Shown here: one piece after another, positions 42,295-50,783 of the stretch
Layout of the letters: every line of letters starts with the position of its first letter
How positions within the stretch are numbered: position 1 is the stretch's first letter
Assembly: GCF_030440515.1 (NCBI RefSeq)
Contig: NZ_CP076543.1
Location: 7,479,001 to 7,543,000, forward strand
Source: Streptomyces xanthophaeus
GTDB lineage: Bacteria > Actinomycetota > Actinomycetes > Streptomycetales > Streptomycetaceae
DNA: 64,000 bases
Direction: 5' to 3'
The notes under the pieces: model-generated
What the model saw: the letters and a program-made list of their open reading frames with translations, nothing else
Databases searched by the model: none
What the model was told of the DNA's origin: nothing
Made by a program: the position numbers and the translations under genes

Positions 42295-42347
42295 CCCTGC
42301 TCCGAACCTCCGGAGCCGGGCCGTAGCCCTGCTCCGAACCTCCGGAA
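42252..42347 (+). repeat. Three tandem copies of a 32-bp unit
   Basis: Units begin at 42252, 42284 and 42316 and are identical except for the last base of copy 3. The first copy encodes the C-terminus of the BtrH-like protein, the second supplies its TAG stop, and the third abuts the stop of the convergent thioredoxin-like gene at 42351. The unit contains CTCCGAACCTCCGGAG, which can fold on itself, so the array may form a terminator. A 32-bp unit is not a multiple of three, so copy number does not change the reading beyond the stop. Confidence 0.85.
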
Positions 42348-42350
42348 CCT

Positions 42351-42689
42351 TCAGAGGTGGGCGTCCAGGAACGCCCGGAACTCCTCGCGCGTCATCGGCC
42401 CCGCCTGACGCGCGACCGCCTCGCCGTCCTTGATGAGCACGGCGGTCGGCGCGCCCGTCACCTCGTAGCGCCTGGTCGGCCCGGGGCAGCGGGTCATGTC
42501 GGTGCGGACGGCGGTGAACCGCGTCCCGTACTCCTCGGCCAGTTCCCCGACGACGGCGTCCATCGCCCGGCACGCCTCGACGGCCTTGGGCCAGGTGCCG
42601 CAGAAGTACGCGAGAACGGGCCCGGTCGTCATCGAGAGGATGAAGTCGAACTCCTGGTCCTCAAGTGGCTGGTGCACCCGACGTGCCAT
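42351..42689 (-). CDS. Thioredoxin-like protein lacking the CxxC active site
   Basis: A 112-residue thioredoxin fold (VLAYFCGTWPKAVEACRAMD, ...GTRFTAVRTDMTRCPG, YEVTGAPTAVLIKDGEAV with the cis-Pro). The WCxxC motif is replaced by CGTWPKA, leaving one Cys at the N-terminal side and another five residues on, so classical disulphide exchange is not expected. Found in several actinobacteria. It may be a chaperone or a redox-sensing protein. Convergent with the BtrH-like gene. Confidence 0.75.
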   Translation of the reverse strand: MARRVHQPLEDQEFDFILSMTTGPVLAYFCGTWPKAVEACRAMDAVVGELAEEYGTRFTAVRTDMTRCPGPTRRYEVTGAPTAVLIKDGEAVARQAGPMTREEFRAFLDAHL

Positions 42690-42807
42690 GCGTGTCGCTC
42701 CTCGTTCGTACGCCTCCCCGGAACGGGAGGGCGGCCCCCATCATCGCCGCCGCACCGGCCCGCGGCCGCCGGGCCCGTTGTCAGTGGTGGCTGTGAAGCT
42801 GAGCGGT

Positions 42808-43077
42808 ATGGACGACAGGATGCTTCGGCGCCGGGTCTACGGCGCCGACCACGAGGACCCCGACCCCGGACCGCGACCCGGACACGCCTACGGTGAGCTG
42901 GTCGGCGGGCCGCTCGACGGGCTCCTCCTGGACATCACCGGCTGGAGCGCGCCCCAGCTCGCCGAAGAGGCCAGGCTCCCCACGGAGATAGGGCGTTACG
43001 GAGCGGGCGGCCGCGCCCACTACCGCCGCCGCGCGGGGGACCCGGGCCGCTGGGACTGGACGGGAGACAGCCGCTGA
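42808..43077 (+). CDS. Small hypothetical protein, 89 aa
   Basis: An acidic/basic mixed protein (MDDRMLRRRVYGADHEDPDPGP, then GELVGGPLDGLLLDITGWS) without signal peptide or membrane helix. The segment GELVGGPLDGLLLDI resembles a short conserved streptomycete domain, but I cannot name it. The Shine-Dalgarno is weak. Downstream is the convergent DoxX gene. Confidence 0.55.
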   Translation: MDDRMLRRRVYGADHEDPDPGPRPGHAYGELVGGPLDGLLLDITGWSAPQLAEEARLPTEIGRYGAGGRAHYRRRAGDPGRWDWTGDSR

Positions 43078-43099
43078 CGGCCGGCCCGCCCCGGCGGCC

Positions 43100-43465
43100 T
43101 CAGGCGTTCCGGCCGACCTTGCGTGCCCAGAGCACCAGCGGTACCTGCAGCGGCAGCCGGCCCAGCGTCACGGCCCGGACGGCGGGGGAGCCGTGGCGCG
43201 CGTCGGCGGCCATCTTCACGTTCGCCGGGAACACGCCGACGAAGAACGCCGCCGTGGCCAGCGCGGCCACCCGGCGGGTGCGCGGATGGGCGACCCCGGC
43301 GGCGAGGGCGAGTTCGGCCACCCCGCTTCCGTACGTCCACGCGCGCGGGCTGCCCGGCAGCGAACGGGGGATGGTCGCGTCGAACTTCCCGGGCACGGCC
43401 GCGTGGGCGACCGCCATCGTGGCCAGGAGGCCGGCCAGCAGGTGGGGGGAGGAGACGCGGGGCAT
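43100..43465 (-). CDS. DoxX-like membrane protein
   Basis: A 121-residue protein with four hydrophobic segments, including LLAGLLATMAVAHAAVP and YGSGVAELALAAGVAHP, characteristic of DoxX/DoxD family members with their conserved PGxxE-like region. These may bind quinones or small thiols and are linked to oxidative stress. The ATG at 43465 follows GGAT and an A/G-rich stretch. Upstream lies the palindrome and promoter of the ECF42 module. Confidence 0.7.
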   Translation of the reverse strand: MPRVSSPHLLAGLLATMAVAHAAVPGKFDATIPRSLPGSPRAWTYGSGVAELALAAGVAHPRTRRVAALATAAFFVGVFPANVKMAADARHGSPAVRAVTLGRLPLQVPLVLWARKVGRNA

Positions 43466-43557
43466 CGGGGGATCCTCTCGAAGGTGTCCGGGCCCGTGAT
43501 CCTACTCGTGAGTAGCCGGGTGTGGGGGGCCGGATGGGGGACCGAGGTGGCCGCCCC

Positions 43558-43581
43558 GGGAAAATCTTCGAAGAATTTCCC
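43558..43581. promoter_or_regulatory. 24-bp near-palindrome centred on TTCGAA
   Basis: GGGAAAATCTTC and GAAGAATTTCCC are reverse complements apart from one A/T pair on each side. It sits 6 bp upstream of the ECF42-type -35 element. Its A+T-rich core stands out from the region, so it may bind a second regulator of the DGPF gene. Confidence 0.45.
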
Positions 43582-43587
43582 GGAGGC

Positions 43588-43614
43588 TGTCGATCCGGGC
43601 GTCTCCCGTTCGAC
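43588..43614 (+). promoter_or_regulatory. ECF42-type promoter of the DGPF gene
   Basis: TGTCGA (43588-43593), a 17-nt spacer and CGAC (43611-43614). This matches the -35 TGTCGA and -10 CGA/T consensus reported for ECF42 sigma factors of streptomycetes. It is 52 nt upstream of the start at 43666, and the ECF42 gene follows, giving an autoregulatory circuit. Confidence 0.65.
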
Positions 43615-43665
43615 GCAGGGGTGAGAGGCGGGGAGAGTCCCCGCCCTCCTGACCGAGGAGTCACC

Positions 43666-44022
43666 ATGCCGCGCTTCCTGACGATGATCCGCATCGACGA
43701 GCAGGACCTGCCCAGCGACGAGTTCCCGCCCGAGTTCGAGCAGCGCATGGGCGCGCTGCTGGAGGAGATCACCAAGGCCGGGGTCATGCTCGACACCGCC
43801 GGACTGCTCCCCACCTCCGAGGGGACCCGCCTCAGCTGGTCCGGCGGGAAGATCAGCTACACCGACGGCCCCTTCACCGAGACCAAGGAGGTCGTCGGCG
43901 GCTACTCCCTCACCCAGTGCAAGGACAAGGCCGAGGCCATCGAGTGGACCCGGCGGTTCCTCGAGATCCACCCGGTGGAATGGAAGGTGAGCGCCGAGGT
44001 CCGGGAGATCCAGGAGATGTGA
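43666..44022 (+). CDS. YCII/DGPF-family protein
   Basis: A 118-residue protein with the family motif ISYTDGPFTETKEVVGGY (about residues 65-82) and the preceding AGVMLDTAGLLPTSEGTRLSW. DGPF proteins accompany ECF42 sigma factors and are their usual regulon members; the biochemical role is unknown. The ATG follows GAGGAG. It has its own ECF42-type promoter. Confidence 0.9.
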   Translation: MPRFLTMIRIDEQDLPSDEFPPEFEQRMGALLEEITKAGVMLDTAGLLPTSEGTRLSWSGGKISYTDGPFTETKEVVGGYSLTQCKDKAEAIEWTRRFLEIHPVEWKVSAEVREIQEM

Positions 44023-44075
44023 TCCCGGCGCGCCCGCGCCGCGTTTGCCCTGCTCCGTCACGGCTGCTCTGATGG

Positions 44076-45311
44076 GTGGCCGTGACGGCAGTGAGTGCGG
44101 CCCAGGCGGTCGAAGCGGTGTTCCGGATCGAGTCCGCGCGGATCATCGCCTGTGTCGCCCGCGTCGTGCGGGACGTCGGCATCGCCGAGGAGATCGCCCA
44201 GGACGCCCTCGTCGCGGCCCTGGAGCAGTGGCCGCTGACAGGGGTCCCCGACCGGCCCGGAGCCTGGCTCATGACCACCGCCAGGCACCGCGCGATCGAC
44301 CTCGTCCGCCGCAAGGAGACGTACGCGCGCAAGCTCGCGGAGGTCGGCCGGACCCTGGAGGACGTGCCGCCGCCCGCCGAGCCGGCCGGCCCGGAGGACA
44401 TCGACGACGACCTGCTGCGCCTGATCTTCACCTCCTGCCACCCGGTCCTCGCCACCGAGGCCCGGATCGCGCTCACCCTGCGCCTGATGGGAGGACTGAC
44501 CACCCAGGAGATCGCCCGCGCGTTCCTCACCTCCGAGGCCACCGTCGCCCAGCGCATCGTCCGGGCGAAGCGGGCCCTGGCCAAGGCCGGGGTGCCGTTC
44601 GAGGTCCCGTACGGCGCCGACCGCGAGGCGCGGCTCTCCTCGGTCCTGGAGGTCATCTACCTCGTCTTCAACGAGGGGTACGCGGCCACCGCCGGCGACG
44701 ACCTGGTCCGCCCCGCCCTGTGCGAGGACGCCCTGCGCCTGGCCCGCGTCCTGGCCGCCCTGATGCCCGAGGAACCCGAGGCGCACGGCCTGGCCGCGCT
44801 GCTGGAGTTCCAGGCCTCCCGGATCGCCGCCCGCACCGGCCCCGACGGGGAACCCGTGCTGCTCGCCGACCAGAACCGGTCCCGGTGGAACCGCATGCTC
44901 ATCCACCGCGGCGCCCGGGCGCTGGGTCGGGCGGGCAACGGCCCGTACTCCGTCCAGGCCGCGATCGCCGGCTGCCACGCGGCAGCGGTCCGCTACGAGG
45001 ACACGGACTGGCCGAGGATCGCCGCGCTGTACGGGCGACTCGTCCAGCTGATCCCGTCCCCGGTGGTGGAGCTCAACCGGGCGGTGGCCGTCTCGATGGC
45101 CGAGGGGCCGGATACGGCCCTGCCGCTGGTCGACGCCCTGGCCCGGGAACCGGCCCTGCGCGCCTACCACTTGCTGCCGAGCGTACGGGGAGACCTGCTG
45201 GAGCGGCTGGGCCGGACCGAGGAGGCCCGCGCGGAGTTCGAGCGGGCGGCCTCCCTCACCCGCAACGCGCAGGAACGCACCCTGCTGCTGGGCCGCGCGG
45301 CACGGCTCTGA
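44076..45311 (+). CDS. ECF42-group RNA polymerase sigma factor
   Basis: A 411-residue sigma factor. Domain sigma-2 is FRIESARIIACVARVVRDVG...EEIAQDALVAALEQWP and sigma-4 is ALTLRLMGGLTTQEIARAFL with SEATVAQRIVRAKRAL. The large C-terminal extension (about residues 190-411, EVIYLVFNEGYAATAGDDL) has TPR-like helices that are characteristic of ECF42. No anti-sigma factor gene is adjacent, as usual for the group; the extension is thought to control activity. Start GTG 44076 or the GTG two codons later. Confidence 0.85.
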   Translation: MAVTAVSAAQAVEAVFRIESARIIACVARVVRDVGIAEEIAQDALVAALEQWPLTGVPDRPGAWLMTTARHRAIDLVRRKETYARKLAEVGRTLEDVPPPAEPAGPEDIDDDLLRLIFTSCHPVLATEARIALTLRLMGGLTTQEIARAFLTSEATVAQRIVRAKRALAKAGVPFEVPYGADREARLSSVLEVIYLVFNEGYAATAGDDLVRPALCEDALRLARVLAALMPEEPEAHGLAALLEFQASRIAARTGPDGEPVLLADQNRSRWNRMLIHRGARALGRAGNGPYSVQAAIAGCHAAAVRYEDTDWPRIAALYGRLVQLIPSPVVELNRAVAVSMAEGPDTALPLVDALAREPALRAYHLLPSVRGDLLERLGRTEEARAEFERAASLTRNAQERTLLLGRAARL

Positions 45312-45538
45312 CGGCGCGGAGGGACGGGTCCATACGCCCCCTTGCCCTCGGCCGAGGGCCGCGCCGCCCGCCCGCGGCCACCGGGGCGGGCCGAACGCTC
45401 TGCGCGCTCGCGGGCGAGCCGGGGCTGGACGAGGCGGAGGACGGCGCCGTCGCCCCGATCGTGGCCTGCGGCATCGCCCGCCTGCTCGACGGCATCGCGG
45501 CAGGGGCGACGGCCCGGCCGGTCTGATCCCGGGGCGGC
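45312..45538 (+). other. Gene-free stretch with a short coding-like tail
   Basis: This 227-nt region between convergent genes has one open frame ending ATARPV at 45526 (GIARLLDGIAAGATARPV). It has no start codon with a ribosome site and may be the remnant of a gene end. No terminator with clear stem was seen. Confidence 0.25.
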
Positions 45539-47017
45539 TCAGCCGCGGCGGGCGAACGCGGCCACGTCCAGCGGGGTCCGCACGGGCCGCCGCGGCGCGG
45601 TCAGCGCGATGGGCCGGCGGAATCCGCCGGACCGGGCGATCTCCTGGACGGTCAGGCGCAGCGCCTCCTGGAAGTCGCCCATGGTCCGGCGGGCCGCCGG
45701 GGTGTCGACGTAGAGGGAGTTCATGTGCAGCCCCTCCGCGTCCCGCTGGAACCACGAGCAGGCCCCGTTGGCGCGCGCCGACCACACATGGGTGGTGGGC
45801 CGCCACTCGTCGTGGCGCTCGGCCCCGGGGCACTTGCGCATGTCGATGTACGAGAAGAAGTTCACCGGGTACGGCCAGGAGCGGGCGGCGAACTCCTCGG
45901 GCGCCAGCAACTCCCACGCCCGTACGAACGGCACGTCGAGATGGCTCATCATCTCGCTGAAACCGGCCCGGACGGAGGCCATGACCTGGGCGAAGTCCCG
46001 GCCGGGCGAGGCATCGAACTCGATGGGCAGGGTGTTGACGAACCAGCCCACCGAATGCGCCCATGTGTCCCGGCCGCGCTCACTGACCGGCATCAGGCCG
46101 CGGTAGACGCCCGGACCACCGGCGTCGCGCAGGCAGACGGCGACCGAGGCGAGCACCCCCATGAACGGCTTGCCGTCGGCCGCCAGGCAGGTCTTCTCGA
46201 ACACCTCGGCCTCGGCGGCGTCCAGGAGGGTGGAGGCCTCGTTGACGATCGGGTACATCCGGCCCGGCGCGACACCGAGGTCGAGGGGGAACCGGGGGAA
46301 GAACTCGCCGGCCTGCCCCATGAACGCCTTCCAGTAGTCCAGGCGTTCGTCGCCGGCGTCGATGGACAGGTAGCGGCGTCGCTGCTCCTCGGCGAAGTCG
46401 AGGTAGCTGGGGGCGGGCGGCAGCTCGACGCGCTCGCCGCGGCGCAGGGCCTCGTAGCCGGTCGACACCTCGCGGGCCACGATCGGCATCGACATGCCGT
46501 CGCAGACGATGTGGTCGAACGCGAGGTAGACCGTCGCGGAGTCCTCGCGCTCCACCGCACCCATGATGAACAAAGGCCAGGAGAGGGTGTCGATGCTCCG
46601 CTTGAACCGCTCGACGAGGAATGCGCGCAGCAGGCCGGAGGTCTCGAAGGTGCCCACCTGCCGGGGTTCGAGGGACAGCCCGGCGGGGTCGAACGGCTCA
46701 CAGGCCACCTCGCCCGCCAGACGGCGGAACGCACACCGCAGGACCTCGTGCCGCTGTACGAAGGAGAGCAGGGACTGCGCCAGCGCCTGCTCGTCCAGCG
46801 GCCCGGTCACTTCGAACGTCACCGCGACCCAGGACGCGACCGGGTCGTCGGCGGCCCTGCTCTCCTCGGCGACGGTGAAGTGCTTGTCCTGGTTGAAGGA
46901 CGCCTTCCTGCCCACCGGGTCACCCGTGTCGGCGGCCTCCGCCGCCGTGGACCTGAGCCGCCACTCGACCACCCGGCCGGGTGCCATGTGGTGCATCTCC
47001 AGAGGAAACTGCCGCAT
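45539..47017 (-). CDS. Free-standing condensation-domain protein
   Basis: A 492-residue protein consisting of one condensation-like domain. The catalytic HHxxxDG motif appears as FDHIVCDGMSM (His 169). DEQALAQSLLSFVQRHEVLR is the usual C1-like motif, and PVSERGRDTWAHSVGWFVNTLPIEF matches the C5-type motif region. Single C domains form amide or ester bonds, as in PapA-type acyltransferases. The ATG at 47017 follows GAAGGG; a TTG nine codons upstream is also open. No NRPS or carrier protein is adjacent, so partners must be elsewhere. Confidence 0.8.
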   Translation of the reverse strand: MRQFPLEMHHMAPGRVVEWRLRSTAAEAADTGDPVGRKASFNQDKHFTVAEESRAADDPVASWVAVTFEVTGPLDEQALAQSLLSFVQRHEVLRCAFRRLAGEVACEPFDPAGLSLEPRQVGTFETSGLLRAFLVERFKRSIDTLSWPLFIMGAVEREDSATVYLAFDHIVCDGMSMPIVAREVSTGYEALRRGERVELPPAPSYLDFAEEQRRRYLSIDAGDERLDYWKAFMGQAGEFFPRFPLDLGVAPGRMYPIVNEASTLLDAAEAEVFEKTCLAADGKPFMGVLASVAVCLRDAGGPGVYRGLMPVSERGRDTWAHSVGWFVNTLPIEFDASPGRDFAQVMASVRAGFSEMMSHLDVPFVRAWELLAPEEFAARSWPYPVNFFSYIDMRKCPGAERHDEWRPTTHVWSARANGACSWFQRDAEGLHMNSLYVDTPAARRTMGDFQEALRLTVQEIARSGGFRRPIALTAPRRPVRTPLDVAAFARRG

Positions 47018-47164
47018 TCCGTCATCCCTTCGCCCCCGAGTCAACCCCCAGGCCCTAACGACCCCCGGCCCGGGGAAGTGACGAATTCACTCGGGACGGG
47101 CCGGGGCGGGGCGTCAGCGGGAGTTCACAGGGAGTTCAGGCGGACGGCGCCGGCCACCGCCGGC

Positions 47165-47554
47165 TCAGGCGGACGGCCGTGCCGCGACCGCGGCGTCGAA
47201 GAGGGTCCAGCCGTCGAACTCCTTCGAGGCGCCGGCGGGCTGCCACCCCTGGGCCCGGGCCGCTTCCATCAGGGCGAGGGCGGTTCCGGGTTCGTACAGG
47301 TTCAGGCTGCCGCCGTCCATCCGCGCGACCTCTCCGGACTGCCCCAGACAGCCGCTCGGCGAGTACTGTCCGGGCTCCCTCTTCCGGAAGACGACGCGCA
47401 GGCACCCCGGGGCCCCGGCCAGGTGGACGGTGACGGTCTCGCGGCAGTCCTCGGCCGGGCCGGTGGCCGGCCGGTGGTGGGCGTGCCGCACCGACCACGT
47501 GTACGTGTCGCCGTCCACCACGAGGCGCCGGGCCTTGTCCGGCGGACGGGGCAT
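47165..47554 (-). CDS. Conserved hypothetical protein, 129 aa
   Basis: No family recognised. The protein is soluble, with a predicted beta-rich first half (RRLVVDGDTYTWSVRHAHH, ETVTVHLAGAPGCLRVVFRK) and a helical second half. It contains GSLNLYEPGTALALMEAAR. It follows the condensation-domain gene's upstream region and precedes the FtsX gene. Codon use is normal. Confidence 0.6.
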   Translation of the reverse strand: MPRPPDKARRLVVDGDTYTWSVRHAHHRPATGPAEDCRETVTVHLAGAPGCLRVVFRKREPGQYSPSGCLGQSGEVARMDGGSLNLYEPGTALALMEAARAQGWQPAGASKEFDGWTLFDAAVAARPSA

Positions 47555-47686
47555 CAGGACACCACCGGGGGAAGCGTGAGGGGCGGCGCACCGGCCGGAC
47601 GTGTTCGCATGGTCTCGGAAGCTACCCGCCCGGTCACCGAGGACGCGAACGGACGGACAGCCGGCAGCCCGCCCCGGAGCGCGTCC

Positions 47687-49996
47687 CTATTCGGTGTGCA
47701 GGGCCGACGCGATCGTCATCCGGGCCGCCGACCGGGCCGGGACCAGCGCGCCGAGGACCGCGATCACGATCCCCGCCAGCAGCAGGCCGGTCAGCGACGG
47801 GGCGTCCCAGACGTCCTTCATCGACTCCGGGAAGCTGACCACCCCGACGTTGTCCACGACCAGCCGGTGCGCGGCCAGCCCGAGGGGGACGCCGAGCAGC
47901 CCGCCGACCGCTCCCAGGCCCGCCACCGAGGTCACGGTCATCGCCACGACCTGCCGCGGGGTCATGCCGATGGACTTGAGCATGCCGAGGTCCCGGCGGC
48001 GCTCCCGGACGCTCAGGAGGACCGTGTTGAAGACGCCGAGCGCCGCCACGATGCTCAGCAGGACGGTGAACACCGACGAGAAGGCGACGACGGTGACGGT
48101 GCCGGCGTTCCGGCCGTCCAGCACCGACACGCGCAGGCCGGGGTCGATCGCCTCGGCCGCCGCCATGTACGCCCCTGCGTCGGCCCCGGCCGCGAGGCGC
48201 ACCTCGTACTCGGCTGCGCCGGCCTCCGGTGACAGCCGGAGGAAGGTCTGCCAGGTGGCGTCCAGGGCCTGCGCGTTGCCCTCCACGAGCTCACCCACGA
48301 CGGTCGCCGCCACCTGCCTGCCGTTCAGCGCCAGGGTGACCCGGTCGCCGACCTTCAGCCCATTCTGGGTCAGGAAGGCGGGCCCGGCCGTGATCTCGCC
48401 GGCCGCCCGCGCCTCCCGGCCCCGGGCGATCCGGCCCGCGGCCGCGGGGTCGTCCCCGCGGTAGAAGTTGGCGAAGACGGGCCGGACCTGCCCGACCAGG
48501 CTCACCTGGGCCAGCCCGCGGGCCCGTACCCCCGTCGCACCGGGCAGGGCCCTCAGCCGGTCCTCGGTCGGGCCGTCACCGAGCGCGAGAGCGGGCCGGT
48601 CGTTGAGCGGCCCGCCCGCCTCCACATGGATCCGGGCACCGCTGCCGCCCCGGCCGGCCTCGCCGAACGCGAGCATCGTGCTGGTCAGCCCGGTCGCCAG
48701 GGTCACCGTGGTGACGCCGAGGACGATGGCCGCCACGGTCAGCAGGGTGCGGGCGGGCCGGGCGAACGGCTGGCCCAGGCCCAGGCTGACCGGGCGCGGC
48801 AGCCGGGTGCCGCCGAGCAGGCGCTGCACGCGCAGCCCGCGCCCGGTCCGCGGGGCGCCACCGGCGCTGATCGCCCGGGCGGCGGAGAGCCGGTGCGCCC
48901 GCAGCGCCGGGATCAGGGCGGTGAGCAGGACGAGGGCGGGCATCCCCAGCAGGCAGACGGCGGACACCCACGCACCGACGTCGCCGACGGCGGCCCGGCC
49001 GGTCTCGATGCCGGAGAACGCGACCTTGAGGACGGGCTCGGCCAGTGCGTTGCCGAGCAGGGTGCCGAGGACGGCACCGACGACCGCAGGCACGGCCGTC
49101 ATCGTCAGGTACACGGTGACGACCTGGTTCGGGGTGAAGCCCAGGGCCTTGAGCACGCCGATGTGCCGGTACCCGGACACCACCGCCCCGCTGACGACGT
49201 TCCCGACGATCAGGGCGGAGACCAGGAGGCCGAGGACGCCGAACAGCGTCATGAAGGGGAGGTAGGCATCGGCCAGGGCCGAGAAGGCCTGCTGCAGGGC
49301 GAGATGGGTCTGCGCGCCGGTCACCGTCCCCTCGGGCAGTTCGGCGGTCGCCCCGGCCAGCGCGGCGGCCAGTTCGGCGTCCGTCGAGGAGTGCGTGAAG
49401 CGGTAGAGCATCTGCGCGGCGGACGGACGCAGCGCGTTCATCTGCTCGGGCGCGACCCAGGCGCCCGCCGACCTGCTCATGCCGGCCGCGACGCCGACGA
49501 CGGTCAGCGGGGCGGAGCCGGGGACTTCCAGCCTGGTTCCCAGTACCCGGGGTCCGGGGGAGCCGCCCGCGTTCCAGCTGACGACGATCTCGCCGGGCGC
49601 GGTCGCCCAGTGGCCCACCAGGAGCTCGATCCGGTCCACCGGGCCCCCCGGGTCGGCCCGGCCCACCACCGTGAGGGAGCCGCCCGCCATCCACAGCCAG
49701 CCTGCGGGAACGTCCAGGACGCTCTGCTCGAACGGCCCGGCCGCCGCCTCCACCCCGGGGCGGCGGGCGGTCCGCGCGAGCTGCTCCGGCGACGCCTTCG
49801 CCGTGTCGAAGGTCGCCACGGTGTGCGGGCCGCGCTGCGCGGCGTACGCCTTGTCGAAGGGGCTGGAGGCGGCGTCGAGCAGCCCCAGCGCGAGGAGGAC
49901 GGTCGTGGTCGAGCAGAGCACGACGAGCCCGATGACGAACGTCTGGAGCCTGCGGCGCCTCACCGCCGCGCGCGAGGCCCGCCACACGGCGCTCAC
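47687..49996 (-). CDS. FtsX-like ABC transporter permease
   Basis: A 769-residue MacB/FtsX-type permease. The first FtsX domain is around GYRHIGVLKALGFTPNQVV and the second around RERRRDLGMLKSIGMTPRQVVAMT, each with three to four membrane segments, plus two periplasmic loops. It exports substrates or pulls ligands from the outer leaflet, driven by the ATPase encoded just upstream. The GTG overlaps the ATPase stop (GTGA). The divergent two-component system probably controls the pair. Substrate unknown; such modules often give peptide-antibiotic resistance. Confidence 0.85.
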   Translation of the reverse strand: MSAVWRASRAAVRRRRLQTFVIGLVVLCSTTTVLLALGLLDAASSPFDKAYAAQRGPHTVATFDTAKASPEQLARTARRPGVEAAAGPFEQSVLDVPAGWLWMAGGSLTVVGRADPGGPVDRIELLVGHWATAPGEIVVSWNAGGSPGPRVLGTRLEVPGSAPLTVVGVAAGMSRSAGAWVAPEQMNALRPSAAQMLYRFTHSSTDAELAAALAGATAELPEGTVTGAQTHLALQQAFSALADAYLPFMTLFGVLGLLVSALIVGNVVSGAVVSGYRHIGVLKALGFTPNQVVTVYLTMTAVPAVVGAVLGTLLGNALAEPVLKVAFSGIETGRAAVGDVGAWVSAVCLLGMPALVLLTALIPALRAHRLSAARAISAGGAPRTGRGLRVQRLLGGTRLPRPVSLGLGQPFARPARTLLTVAAIVLGVTTVTLATGLTSTMLAFGEAGRGGSGARIHVEAGGPLNDRPALALGDGPTEDRLRALPGATGVRARGLAQVSLVGQVRPVFANFYRGDDPAAAGRIARGREARAAGEITAGPAFLTQNGLKVGDRVTLALNGRQVAATVVGELVEGNAQALDATWQTFLRLSPEAGAAEYEVRLAAGADAGAYMAAAEAIDPGLRVSVLDGRNAGTVTVVAFSSVFTVLLSIVAALGVFNTVLLSVRERRRDLGMLKSIGMTPRQVVAMTVTSVAGLGAVGGLLGVPLGLAAHRLVVDNVGVVSFPESMKDVWDAPSLTGLLLAGIVIAVLGALVPARSAARMTIASALHTE

Positions 49997-50703
49997 GCGG
50001 TCGCCTCCAGCGCGCTCTGCCGGGCGACCCGGCCGTCCGCGACCTCGACCAGCCGGCTCGCGCACCGGGTGGCCAACTGCGGGTCGTGCGTGACGATCAG
50101 CAGGGTCTGGCCGATCTGGTTGAGGTCGATCAGCAGGTCCATCACCTGCTCGCCCGACCGGCTGTCGAGCGCGCCGGTCGGCTCGTCCGCCAGGAGCAGC
50201 GCCGGACGGTTCATCAGGGCGCGGGCCACGGCGACCCGTTGGCGCTCACCGCCGCTGAGCGTGGCCGGGTAGTTGTTGCGGCGGTCGGCCACACCGAGCT
50301 CGTCGAGGAGTTCCAGGGCCCGGCGGCGCGCCTGCCGGGCCGGGGCGCCCGTCAGCTGGGCGGCCAGCGCCACGTTGTCCAGGACCGGCAGGTCGTCGAT
50401 CAGGTTGAAGAACTGGAAGATCATGCCGATGTGCCGGCGCCGGAAGAGCGCCAGCCCGGTCTCGTTCAGCACGCCCAGGTCCTGGCCCTGCACCTCGACG
50501 GTGCCCGAGGTCGGCCGGTCGAGCCCGGCCACCATGTTGAGCAGCGTGGACTTGCCGCAGCCGGACGGGCCCATCACGGCCACCGCGTCCCCGGCCCGGA
50601 TCTCCAGTGACAGACCGTCCAGAGCCTTCGCGTCGCCGTACTCCTTGTGCACACGGTCCAGCCGTACGACGACCTGCCGCGCAGTGTCATGATCAGTTGT
50701 CAT
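49993..50703 (-). CDS. ABC transporter ATP-binding protein (MacB/LolD type)
   Basis: A 236-residue ATPase with Walker A GPSGCGKSTLLN, signature LSGGERQRVAVARALM, Walker B LLLADEPTGALDSRSG, and the family Q-loop segment IGMIFQFFNLIDDLPVLDNV. It energises the FtsX-like permease encoded directly downstream. The gene is divergent from a histidine kinase, with an 80-nt gap that must contain promoters for both directions. Confidence 0.9.
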   Translation of the reverse strand: MTTDHDTARQVVVRLDRVHKEYGDAKALDGLSLEIRAGDAVAVMGPSGCGKSTLLNMVAGLDRPTSGTVEVQGQDLGVLNETGLALFRRRHIGMIFQFFNLIDDLPVLDNVALAAQLTGAPARQARRRALELLDELGVADRRNNYPATLSGGERQRVAVARALMNRPALLLADEPTGALDSRSGEQVMDLLIDLNQIGQTLLIVTHDPQLATRCASRLVEVADGRVARQSALEATA

Positions 50704-50783
50704 GGCCCGAACCTAAGGCGGAGCCCGGGGACGGGGCGTCGGCCCCCGGATGTAACCGCACGGGCAGGTCATCCTGGGGATGT

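Noticed and set aside
42252..42347. CRISPR-like interpretation of the 32-bp repeats
   Set aside because: The units are directly adjacent without spacers and overlap a coding end.
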